Source: Ktedonobacterales bacterium (GTDB lineage: Bacteria > Chloroflexota > Ktedonobacteria > Ktedonobacterales > JADMIN01). From it: 32,164 nt of DNA. The stretch spans positions 1-32,164 of the forward strand of contig JAICSR010000006.1 in NCBI GenBank assembly GCA_025936795.1, written 5' to 3'. Both the position numbers and the translations under genes were made by a program. Shown here piece by piece: positions 1-8,607 of this stretch. Positions within the stretch are counted from its first letter, which is position 1. Each line of letters opens with the position of its first letter. Under the pieces are notes generated by a model. The model was not told the origin of the DNA, did no database searches, and worked only from the letters and a program-made list of their open reading frames with translations.

Positions 1-1205
1 CAGATGGACCCGCTCACTGTCGTCGCGCGCAGCCACGATATCGCGCTCTGGGGCCGCGTGCGCGACTACCAGCCAGCGCAGCTTCATCGCGTGATGTGTA
101 TGAGCGCCGCGAGTTCTTCGACTATGGTGGCGGACTGTTCATCTATCCCATGCGCGAGCTACCCTACTGGCGCATGCCGATGGGCCGCCGGGCGCGCGAA
201 GGCCGCTGGGCTGACTTCGCCGCCGCTCATCCCCGCCTGCTCGACGAGGTGCGCGCCGAGCTACGCGCGCGTGGCCCACTCGGCAACCGCGATTTCAAGG
301 GTGGCGAGCGCGTCAAGAGCTATCGCGGCGGCAAAGATAGCTCGCTCGCGCTCTACTATCTCTGGCTGACCGGCGAGACGATGATTCACCATCGGCAGGG
401 CTTCGAGCGTGTCTATGATCTGCGCGAGCGCGTCGCCCCGCCCCAGTTCGATACAGTGGCGCCTGAGGATGAGGTCGAGGGGTTCTTTGCGCGCAAGCTG
501 CTGGCGTTTCGCGGCCTGATCGAGGAGCGACGCTGGGGCGCCTACCTGACTGGCTTCACTGAGTACGGCGTGGACCGCGCGAAGGCGGGCAGCTGGCTTG
601 CCCGGCTGACTGCGCAGGGCCAGGTCGCGCCGCTGCGCATCGAAGGGTCGCGTGAGCGCTGGTACGCCCTGGCCGAGGACTTGCCGCTGCTGGATGCGCT
701 CGAAGCGGGCGATGTTCCCACGGCTTGGCGTCCGCTCGATGCAACGACCGATACAGAGGTCATCCTGCTTGCCCCGCTCGAAATCGTCAGCGCGCGCGGA
801 CGGTCGAGCTGGCTCTTCGACTTCGAGTACATCTGGGAGGTGTACAAGCCCGCCGCCGCGCGCCGCTGGGGCTACTACACACTGCCGATCCTCGCTGGCG
901 ACCGCCTCATCGCCCGGTTCGATCCGCGTCTCGAGCGCGCCACGCAGACGCTCCACATCCTCGGCTACTGGCCTGAGCCAGACGCCATCGGCGATCCAGT
1001 CGCCTTCACCGAGGCGCTGACGCGCGGGCTGGCGCGTTTCGCGCAGTTCCTCGGCGCCCGCAGCATCACCCTCGCTGCGCTGGCGCCCGCCAGTGAGTTC
1101 GCGCCAATCGAGCGCGCGGTCAACGCGCGCCTCGCCGCTACTCCCACCACCACTCGCGTGGGCGAATCCAGTGTTTCTGACGTTTCTGGCGCCACTCCTG
1201 CATAG
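1..1205 (+). pseudogene. YcaQ/AlkZ-like winged-helix DNA glycosylase, 5'-truncated by the window edge and frameshifted near 94-98
   Basis: Frame-1 peptide ...DPLTVVARSHDIALWGRVRDYQPAQLHRVM (4-96) continues logically into the frame-3 ORF (99 onward) YERREFFDYGGGLFIYPMRELPYW...GPLGNRDFKGG...ALYYLWLTGETMIHHRQGFERVYDLRERV, the YcaQ/HTH_42 pattern. The two parts are in different frames. Confidence 0.75.
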
Positions 1206-1377
1206 GAAACTGCCAGCGAACACAGCAGGCCAGCGCAGGTCGCGCATGAGGCGCCCTGAGCAAGGGAAGGGACCAACGCACTGACGCGCGCATTCGTACC
1301 AGTTGCAGTACGATACTTCAGCCGTTACAACTTAGTATGAGTGTTTCGCTGAAGATGGGAAACGTGGCGTGTACGCC

Positions 1378-1518
1378 GCTGGCGGTTGAAACCGCACCTG
1401 ACGGCGGCCTGCGGGCCGCCACAAGACCCGCCTGCGCGGGGCCACATCCGCCATTCCAGTCCGCGCAGGCGGACTTTGCGGCCCGCCGGGTCATCCAGGC
1501 GCGGTTTCAACCGCCAGC
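1378..1518. repeat. Family A nested inverted repeat, copy A1
   Basis: Terminal GCTGGCGGTTGAAACCGC (1378-1395) matches the reverse complement of GCGGTTTCAACCGCCAGC (1501-1518). Internal hairpins GGCGGCC-TGCG-GGCCGCC (1403-1420) and AGTCCGC-GCAG-GCGGACT (1458-1475). Confidence 0.9.
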
Positions 1519-1569
1519 ATGCGGATGCTCATAGCGTAGCAGCGACCTTTGAGGGAGAGGACGAGTCAC

Positions 1570-3348
1570 TTGACCAAGGAGTTCTGCCGACACTGCGGCG
1601 CCGAGGCCCCGGAGGGCGCGCAGAACTGCGCGGTCTGTGGAGCGCGACTCGACGCAGCCGCCAGTGACGCTCTGCCGCAGGAGACCGCGCAGCGGCAAGC
1701 GCAGCGCGCAGCGGTTGCGTCTGGCCCCAGCAGCCCCATCGCGCCGCCCCCGTCACCCGCCGCGCCTCCCTCGCCTGCGCAGTACGCGCCCTATCCAGCG
1801 GCGCCCGGTGTGTGGGCGCCACCCGCCCAGCCCGCCTATCCGGGCTACCCGGCACAGCCGACGCAAGCTGGGCAGCAGGGGCAGCCAGGCTACCAGCCCT
1901 ACCCCTATGGCGCTGGCTATCCGCAGCCTGGGCAGGTCTATGCCTACCCAGGCTACCCAATGGGCGGCTACTATGCGCCGCAGTATGTCATGCAGCCAGC
2001 GCCCAGACGCGCGCCCGGCGAGGTCTATGCGCTCGTCGTCGCGTGGATCGTGACCGTCGCATCCGCGCTGGCCATCCTGGGCGGGCTGCTGGTGACAGCG
2101 CTCGCCACGCTGGGCGCCTTTAGCGGGCAGGGAGACGACCTCTCGTATCTCGGCGGCATCATCGGCTTCTCGCTCGCGCCGATCGTCGGCGGCGGCTTTG
2201 GCCTGTGGTATGGCATCCTCGGCATCCGGCGGCGACCCTCGCCGCGCTTCGGCTTGCCTGCCGCGTGGCTAATACTGGGGCTGGCCGTGCTGGCGATCGG
2301 CGGCGGGGTGGCGCTGTGGCAATACAACTTCTCGCAGATGCGCTCGCCGGGGACCGCCTTTGGCATTCTGCCGCTCGCCATGCTGACCGGCACGCTTCCA
2401 GCGCTGGCGATTCTCGCCTTCACCACCCAACGCCTGGGCAACCCGTCCACGCGCCGCCACGTCTGGATGTCGCTCTTCTATGGCATGACGCTCGCGCCGC
2501 TGCTGGCCGTCATCCTCGAACTGATCCTCAGCCTGATCATCGTCGCCGCACTCAGGCTGAGCGCGCAGGACGCGCAGAGTGTGCTGGGGCAGCCCAACAC
2601 CAGCAATCCCTCGCCGAAGCTGCTCGTCGCGATGCTGCTGGTGCTCTCGGTGGTGGCCCCGCTGGTGGAGGAAGGCGTCAAGCCGCTCGCCGCACTGCTC
2701 GTCATCCGGCGTCTGCGCACACCCGCCGAGGCCTTTCTGGTGGGGCTGGCAGCCGGAGTTGGCTTCGACATGCTCGAAACCATTGGCTACATCGGGCAGG
2801 GGCAGGCCGACTGGGTCTCCGTCTCGATGGAGCGCATCGGCGCAGGGCTGCTGCACGGTGTGGGCGCGGGCATGGGCGCGCTCGCCTGGTATTATCTCAT
2901 CAACGGCTCTGGGGTCCACCTGCGCTGGCTGCGCGCGATTGGCTGCGGCCTCTACGCGATCCTGCAACATGGCGTGTTCAACGCGCTTGGGTTCTACGAT
3001 CTGGCGCTGCCCTCAAACATCGGCGCCTGGCTAAACCAGCCATTCTTTCTCGGCGGCCTGCCGCTGCAAAACGCAGATGTGATCTATCTGGTCGCCTATG
3101 GCCTGATCCTTGGCGTGCTGATCTTCATGACCAGCCGCCTCTGGGGCGCGAAGGGCATGCCTGAGCGCAAGCCGCCTGTAGTTGGCCCAACACCGCAGGC
3201 CTGGCCAGCGTGGTATGCGCCCTATGGCTATTACGCGCCCTACGCGCCCTACGGCTCGTATGGCCAGCCTGCACGCGTCGTTCCAGGGGGATGGCCCGCG
3301 CCTGCTCCCATGCCGCAGACACCGCAGCCGATGGGAGGCGCGCAATGA
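1570..3348 (+). CDS. Zinc-ribbon / Pro-Tyr-Gly-rich / PrsW-family intramembrane protease
   Basis: CRHCG..APEGAQNCAVCGARL zinc ribbon; multi-TM core; PrsW motifs EEGVK, FDMLE, LLHGVGAG and LQHGVFNAL. TTG start at 1570 preceded by GAGGGAGAGG; the ORF track begins at 1549. Confidence 0.8.
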   Translation: MTKEFCRHCGAEAPEGAQNCAVCGARLDAAASDALPQETAQRQAQRAAVASGPSSPIAPPPSPAAPPSPAQYAPYPAAPGVWAPPAQPAYPGYPAQPTQAGQQGQPGYQPYPYGAGYPQPGQVYAYPGYPMGGYYAPQYVMQPAPRRAPGEVYALVVAWIVTVASALAILGGLLVTALATLGAFSGQGDDLSYLGGIIGFSLAPIVGGGFGLWYGILGIRRRPSPRFGLPAAWLILGLAVLAIGGGVALWQYNFSQMRSPGTAFGILPLAMLTGTLPALAILAFTTQRLGNPSTRRHVWMSLFYGMTLAPLLAVILELILSLIIVAALRLSAQDAQSVLGQPNTSNPSPKLLVAMLLVLSVVAPLVEEGVKPLAALLVIRRLRTPAEAFLVGLAAGVGFDMLETIGYIGQGQADWVSVSMERIGAGLLHGVGAGMGALAWYYLINGSGVHLRWLRAIGCGLYAILQHGVFNALGFYDLALPSNIGAWLNQPFFLGGLPLQNADVIYLVAYGLILGVLIFMTSRLWGAKGMPERKPPVVGPTPQAWPAWYAPYGYYAPYAPYGSYGQPARVVPGGWPAPAPMPQTPQPMGGAQ

Positions 3349-4112
3349 TCCCCACTGAGACGACCAATCCGCCAGCCACGCCCAACACAGCGCCGACCCG
3401 TCCAGCCGCACAGACAGTCTCCAGCCGCTACAGCCTGATCTTCGGCGTCGCGCTGACGGCGGTGACGGTGATCGCGCTGATCCTGGCCTTCTTCTCCTCC
3501 AACTTTCGCCCGCGCGCCTCGGATGCGCTGCCCGCCAGTTGGACCCAGGCCTACAACGCCGACCTGTCTGGCTCAGACACCGGTAGCTGGGATGAGACGC
3601 AGGGGTGCAGCATGACCGGGCTTGGCCTCGACGCCGATCCCGGCGACGACAACGATGCGCAGTGCGCCTTCACGCCGAGCGTGCGAGAGGATGTCACTGC
3701 CAACGGCTTCTACTTCGTGACCCAGCTGGCTCCGGCGGCCAAGGTGCAGGAGTTTGCCCGCTCAGTCGTCAGCGTGGGCGACATCAGCGCGTTCGATAGT
3801 GGCGATGGCGCAGCCATTCACTTCATCGTCGGCCAGGATGGCGCCTATATCCTCTGCGATGGCGACTGCTCGCAGGCGACCAGCGCCATCTATCTGAGTG
3901 GTGGCCTGGCGTCATGGCACGGCGACCCGCATGTCGCCAACACCATCGCCGTGAAGGTCTCGCCCGACCATAGCGCGCTGACGGTCTACGTCAATGACCA
4001 GGAGGTCGCGACGGTCGCGACGCAGTTTGGCCCGCAGCCCGGCATCGCCCTGGGGTCGCTCGCCGGCGATGAGGCGATCTACACGCATGCCACGCTCTAC
4101 ATCGGACGATGA
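3345..4112 (+). CDS. Single-pass membrane-anchored protein with C-terminal beta-sandwich (LamG/concanavalin-like) region
   Basis: ATG overlaps the upstream stop (ATGA at 3345-3348). TM segment YSLIFGVALTAVTVIALILAFF, followed by a soluble domain with NTIAVKVSPDHSALTVYVNDQEVATV, typical of LamG-like folds. Confidence 0.7.
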   Translation: MIPTETTNPPATPNTAPTRPAAQTVSSRYSLIFGVALTAVTVIALILAFFSSNFRPRASDALPASWTQAYNADLSGSDTGSWDETQGCSMTGLGLDADPGDDNDAQCAFTPSVREDVTANGFYFVTQLAPAAKVQEFARSVVSVGDISAFDSGDGAAIHFIVGQDGAYILCDGDCSQATSAIYLSGGLASWHGDPHVANTIAVKVSPDHSALTVYVNDQEVATVATQFGPQPGIALGSLAGDEAIYTHATLYIGR

Positions 4113-4621
4113 AGCCCATGCCACAGTTTGAGCCACAAGACCCGCAGTATGAGCGGCGCGTGCGTGACAGCTTCGCTCGCCAGCGCGTGATGGAGACGCT
4201 GGGCGCGACGCTGCTGCGGGTAGCGCCGGGCGAGGTGGAGATCGCGCTGCCCTTTCGCGCGGAACTGACACAGCAGCACGGCTACCTGCATGCGGGCGTC
4301 GTCACGACCATCGTGGATAGCGCCTGCGGCTACGCGGCGCTCAGCCTCATGCCGCCGGGCGCAGGTGTCCTGACTATCGAATTCAAGCTCAACCTGCTTG
4401 CCCCCGCCGCTGGCGCGCTGATGATCGCGCGTGGGCGCGTCACGAAGCCTGGCCGCACGATCACCGTCTGCGCGGGCGATGTCTTCGCCACGCCAGCGGA
4501 ATCAGACGACGCGCCAGACGGCGCGCAGAGGCAGGAGAAGCAGGAGAAGCAGGAGAAGCTAGTGGCGACGATGGTAGCCACCGTCATGACCATCCGCGAC
4601 CGCCCCGGCGTCAGCGACTAG
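4109..4621 (+). CDS. PaaI-family hotdog thioesterase
   Basis: QQHGYLHAGVVTTIVDSACGYAAL...TIEFKLNLLAPAAG matches the PaaI/YbgC hotdog signature. ATGA overlap with the upstream gene (4109-4112). Confidence 0.8.
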   Translation: MKPMPQFEPQDPQYERRVRDSFARQRVMETLGATLLRVAPGEVEIALPFRAELTQQHGYLHAGVVTTIVDSACGYAALSLMPPGAGVLTIEFKLNLLAPAAGALMIARGRVTKPGRTITVCAGDVFATPAESDDAPDGAQRQEKQEKQEKLVATMVATVMTIRDRPGVSD

Positions 4622-4645
4622 CGCGCCGACGCTGCGGCCTCCGAT

Positions 4646-6184
4646 TCAGATCGGCATGCGCCCGCGATAGGCGGCGTCGAGCAGGTCCACGAGGTGCAGC
4701 ACGGGCAATGCGCTGCCCATCTGATCGAGCTGCGCGCGCAGATGCAGCGCACAGCCAGGGTTGGCAGTGACGACGGCCTGCGCCTGTGTGGCGACGATGT
4801 GCCCGGCCTTGCGTCTGCCCAGCGCGCCCGCCATCTGCGGATGGGTGATGTTGTAGACGCCCGCGCTGCCGCAGCAGAGCGACGCCTCCGCCATCTCCAC
4901 CACCTTCAGGCCAGGGATGGCGGCCAGCAGGGCGCGTGGCTGGGCGCTGATGCGCTGGGCGTGCGCCAGGTGGCACGGCTCCTGATACGTCACCGTCAAT
5001 GGCAGCGGCTCGAAGCGCGTGTTTAGCTCGCCATGCGCCAGCGCCTCGCCCAACAGCTCGCTGATGTCGCGCACACGCGCCGCAAACGCGCTGGCCCGCT
5101 CGCGCCATGCCGGGAACTCGGCGAAGAGTTCGCCGTACTCCTTCAGCGCCGAGCCGCAGCCAGCGGCGTTGCTGACGACATAGTCCGCGCCGCTCGCCTC
5201 GCAGGCGGCGATGTTGCGCGTGGCCAGCGTGCGCGCGCGGTCCATCTCGCCCGCGTGGATGGTGAGCGCGCCGCAGCACTCTTGCCCAGCGGGCGCGACC
5301 ACCGTGAAGCCGTTGGCGTTCAAGACGCGAATCGTGGCGCGCTCGGTCGCAGCGAAGGCAGCGCTCATCACGCAGCCCGCGAAGAAGGCGACGCGTCCGC
5401 GCTGCGGCGCATCGGGCGGCGCGGCGTAGACCTCGCCGCTGGGCGCATAGAACTGGTCGGGCAGGCTGGGCGCCAGCGCCTCGGTCGCGCGCAGGCCGAG
5501 CGCATCCAGCGCGCCGCTTCCATGCGCCAGCCGCCGCGCGCCAGAGCGCTGATACCAGCGTAACGCTCGCCCCGCCAGCCGCAATCGTCGCTGATCGGCG
5601 AAGAGGCCGCTGAAGACGGCCGAGCGCAGCGCACGCTCTCCCGCAGGCCGTGATCGCGCCCGTTCGATCTGCGTGCGCGCCGTCTCGACGAGTTGGCCAT
5701 AGCGCACGCCAGAGGGGCAGACGGCCTCGCAAGCGCGGCAATCGAGGCACTGATACATCTGAGCGACGAAGCTGGGGTCCGTCAGGCTCAGCGCGCCATC
5801 GGCCACCGCTTGAATCATGCGGATGCGCCCACGCGGCGACGACGCCTCGCTGTAGGTTTCGAGATAGGTGGGGCAGGCGGGCAGGCAATAGCCGCAGCGC
5901 ACACACCGCTGCAAACTGTCGTCGCTGGGCTGATCTGGCCCACTAAAGCCCGAGACGCCGCGCGCACCTGCGCCCAGCACATGCTGCGTCAGGTCAATCG
6001 GCTGCCGTTGGGAGGCAAGCGCGCGATGCTGTGCGTCCTCTGGAGTCTCTGCGCTCACCTGCCGCCTCGCCTTCTGCTCGCCTGCTCGCTCTGCCTGCGC
6101 CTCCGTTGCGCATGCCTCACCAGTATAGACGCCATTGCCAACCCCACGCCACCGCGCGGCGCCTTGCCCTTCGGCCAACAGCAT
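4646..6184 (-). CDS. glcF: GlcF-like glycolate oxidase iron-sulfur subunit / (Fe-S)-binding oxidoreductase
   Basis: CVRCGYCLPACPTY and CLDCRACEAVCPSG ferredoxin motifs; two CCG-type motifs (AGQECCGAL, ASLCCGSAGVYNI). The true start is probably internal (GTG near 6060). Confidence 0.8.
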   Translation of the reverse strand: MLLAEGQGAARWRGVGNGVYTGEACATEAQAERAGEQKARRQVSAETPEDAQHRALASQRQPIDLTQHVLGAGARGVSGFSGPDQPSDDSLQRCVRCGYCLPACPTYLETYSEASSPRGRIRMIQAVADGALSLTDPSFVAQMYQCLDCRACEAVCPSGVRYGQLVETARTQIERARSRPAGERALRSAVFSGLFADQRRLRLAGRALRWYQRSGARRLAHGSGALDALGLRATEALAPSLPDQFYAPSGEVYAAPPDAPQRGRVAFFAGCVMSAAFAATERATIRVLNANGFTVVAPAGQECCGALTIHAGEMDRARTLATRNIAACEASGADYVVSNAAGCGSALKEYGELFAEFPAWRERASAFAARVRDISELLGEALAHGELNTRFEPLPLTVTYQEPCHLAHAQRISAQPRALLAAIPGLKVVEMAEASLCCGSAGVYNITHPQMAGALGRRKAGHIVATQAQAVVTANPGCALHLRAQLDQMGSALPVLHLVDLLDAAYRGRMPI

Positions 6185-6190
6185 CCGAGG

Positions 6191-6343
6191 TCATATCCTG
6201 AGTGATGGCCGCCAGAGAGGTTTGATGTGCTGATTGATGACTGGCGAGAAGTGTAGTTCGATGACTGCATTGGCTGTCGTACTGAGCCTGACGTCATCTT
6301 CGATAAACCACAGGAAGCTATGGGTATCCAGGAGCAGTTTCAT
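6191..6343 (-). pseudogene. Truncated PIN-domain (VapC / Sll0205-like) toxin remnant
   Basis: Translation MKLLLDTHSFLWFIEDDVRLSTTANAVIE matches a PIN toxin N-terminus; the reading frame stops after 50 aa with no PIN core. Confidence 0.7.
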
Positions 6344-6402
6344 CGCGTGTAGGCATCGAAGTCGGCAAGCGGACTATCGAAATCGTCGGCGACAACGATC
6401 AC
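6340..6402 (-). pseudogene. Remnant of antitoxin C-terminus (Phd/YefM-type)
   Basis: 20-aa frame IVVADDFDSPLADFDAYTR with the DDFD.PL motif typical of antitoxin C-termini; its stop overlaps the PIN start as ATGA (6340-6343). Confidence 0.5.
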
Positions 6403-6474
6403 TCCCTAATCAGTCGTTCTGCAGTATAGCATGCCCAATGTCTCATTCCACCCGCGCCTCGCCAGGCGTTTCAG

Positions 6475-7059
6475 CTAGCGCAACGCCGCCAGCCAGCGCG
6501 CAGTGGCGCGTGGTGAGCGCAGGTGGATGAACGTGACGTGGGCGTATTCGGGGCGCGTAGGGATCAGCGGGTACTCGCGGCGATGCTTGGGCCGCGAGGT
6601 GGTGGCCCAGACGAACAGCGAGTCGCGCGTGAAGAACTGCGGCCAGAGGCGCTCACGATTGCCGCTCCATAGCTCTACGCGGGCCAGCGTGCGCCAGAGT
6701 GTGCGGCGCAGCAGACGCGCGTAGATGACCGGCAGCGCGTAGTCGAGCCAGATGATCGTCTGAGCGCGCGGCCAGATGAGATCGTGCGCCTGGCGATAGT
6801 TGCCATCCACCACCCACGCATCACCTGCGACCGCCTGCGCCACTCGCTCGCGAAAGACAGCAGGCGCGGCAGGTGTCCAGTTCGGCTCCCAGTTGAAGGC
6901 GTCGAGTTCGATGCATGGCGCATCCAGCCGCTGCGCCAACTCCGCCGCCAGCGTAGACTTGCCAGAGCCAGTCACGCCCAGCACGACGATGCGCCGCCCC
7001 AGCGCGGCGAGTGACGTAGGCGGTGGAGTACGGATGTCATTCGTATCAGGGCGCGCCAT
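6475..7059 (-). CDS. P-loop NTPase, adenylate kinase-like / topology-modulation family
   Basis: Walker A VVLGVTGSGKSTLAAELA; DGNYRQAHDLIWPRAQTIIWLDYALPVIYARLLRRT as in FlaR-type kinases. Start taken at MARPDTND; the ORF extends to 7113. Confidence 0.75.
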   Translation of the reverse strand: MARPDTNDIRTPPPTSLAALGRRIVVLGVTGSGKSTLAAELAQRLDAPCIELDAFNWEPNWTPAAPAVFRERVAQAVAGDAWVVDGNYRQAHDLIWPRAQTIIWLDYALPVIYARLLRRTLWRTLARVELWSGNRERLWPQFFTRDSLFVWATTSRPKHRREYPLIPTRPEYAHVTFIHLRSPRATARWLAALR

Positions 7060-7147
7060 GTCGCTTCTCTCTCCTTTGCCCGCACAACTCACCTCTCTCT
7101 GACGTGCAGGCAAAGGAGTATAACACAGCGACTGTGCGCTCAGGAAT

Positions 7148-8485
7148 TCAGGCGCTCGGCGTGACAGCGACGGTCAGTGTAAACTTGACACGCTCGCGCT
7201 CGTAAATGTCGGCGGCGTGGGCGCGTTGCTGCTCACTCCATGCATCGCTCAATGGCAGCGTGTGGGTATGGAGTTGTGCGAGCAGCGCGGACGCCAGCGC
7301 CAGCAGGCGCACGCGCTCAGCGCCAAAGCAGTCGGCTTCGATGCGCTCGCGCAGGTAGTTGGCGATATAGCGATAGAGGTCAGCGAGCATGGGCAGCGCA
7401 TCTGCCTGTGCCCTGGTGGCGTCTTCGCGCGCCATCTGTCGCAGCAGATCATCGAGCAGCCGCATCAGGCCATCCGCGATGCGCTGGGTGGCGCGCGGAT
7501 CGTCGTCGCCCCAGTCGCGATGCTGGCGCCAGTAGGTCAGCAGGTAGGGTGGCGTGCGCGCGTCGCCGCGACAGAGCGCATGACGCATGCCCGTCCACAG
7601 CGAGTCAATCCAGTCGGGACTCGCACCCAGCGCGCGTAGCAGGCCTGAGTAGAGGTCGGTTTCAGCATCTCCCGTGGGCAGGCCCATCGCCGCAGCCAGC
7701 GTCAGGGCGCCCGCCGCCACATAGCCAAGCTGATAGGTGACGGAGGTGGGCGCCTTGCCAGCAAACTGTGCGCAGCCAGAGACCAGATTCTTGAGCGCGC
7801 GATAGCGTCCGCGATGGTAGCGATTGTCGCGCTCGGCCTCAGCGTCGCGCGCCGCCGCGAGAAAGCCGCCGAGCGTCTGCGCCAGCGCCCGCACCGCGCC
7901 GAGATCACCACGCCCAGTGGCGGCGGCAATGCTCGATTGCAGCACATCATAGCCGTCCTGCGCTTCCCACTGCTCGATTGGCGCAGCGCGCAGATCGTCC
8001 ACCGCCCAGCGCGCCGCATACTCGCCAGAGAGCCGCCAGGGCAGCGTCCAGAGATAGCCTAGCATGAACAGCACGACGGCGCCGAACCAGACGAGCATCT
8101 GCCACAATTGTCCCATATAGAGCGGAGGAGCCAGCAGGTAGACCAGCCCTACGCCTGTTGTCACTGTCCACCAGAGAAGGAACGGCGCCAGCGAGAGCAG
8201 CATCGCCCGCGCCAACGCCAGCGACATGAGTTGCCCGGCGGTCTGCAATCCGGCGACGTTGTAGCCAATCAGAATGGCGACGATCACGCCGAGCGTGGTG
8301 AGCGCCGCGCCCAGAAATGTCGCGGAGTCCACCCCACTGGCGGCGACCGACCGGCTCAGCGGCTCTGTAAAAGGCAGCCCGATGTGTGGCGCCAGCCAGC
8401 CGATGACCACGCCGACGACGATGCACACGACGGCCAGCGCCTGAAAAGCGCCCCCGACGAGGCGAACCTGGGCCGAGCGGGCCAT
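7148..8485 (-). CDS. DUF2254-type predicted membrane protein
   Basis: N-terminal TM segments; ATFLGAALTTLGVIVAILIGYNVAGLQTAGQLMS and long soluble C-terminal half. Start assigned at MARSAQVRL; the ORF opens to 8605. Confidence 0.55.
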   Translation of the reverse strand: MARSAQVRLVGGAFQALAVVCIVVGVVIGWLAPHIGLPFTEPLSRSVAASGVDSATFLGAALTTLGVIVAILIGYNVAGLQTAGQLMSLALARAMLLSLAPFLLWWTVTTGVGLVYLLAPPLYMGQLWQMLVWFGAVVLFMLGYLWTLPWRLSGEYAARWAVDDLRAAPIEQWEAQDGYDVLQSSIAAATGRGDLGAVRALAQTLGGFLAAARDAEAERDNRYHRGRYRALKNLVSGCAQFAGKAPTSVTYQLGYVAAGALTLAAAMGLPTGDAETDLYSGLLRALGASPDWIDSLWTGMRHALCRGDARTPPYLLTYWRQHRDWGDDDPRATQRIADGLMRLLDDLLRQMAREDATRAQADALPMLADLYRYIANYLRERIEADCFGAERVRLLALASALLAQLHTHTLPLSDAWSEQQRAHAADIYERERVKFTLTVAVTPSA

Positions 8486-8607
8486 CTCTCCCCTCCCAAT
8501 CAGCATGCGATGACTGGCCATCCGGCGCCGCAAGGCTTGCTCACTCTGCCGCGCATTCGCACTGAAGCGAGCAAGCCCCGGACACAGTGTACCGCGCCGT
8601 CGCAAGC

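Noticed and set aside
261-1247. Long antisense ORF (328 aa) over the YcaQ-like gene
   Set aside because: High-GC antisense shadow ORF; low-complexity Arg/Ala-rich translation without family motifs.
4611-5906. 431-aa ORF overlapping the glcF-like gene on the same strand
   Set aside because: Frame-shifted shadow; Ala/Arg-rich, and the glcF frame has clear Fe-S motifs.
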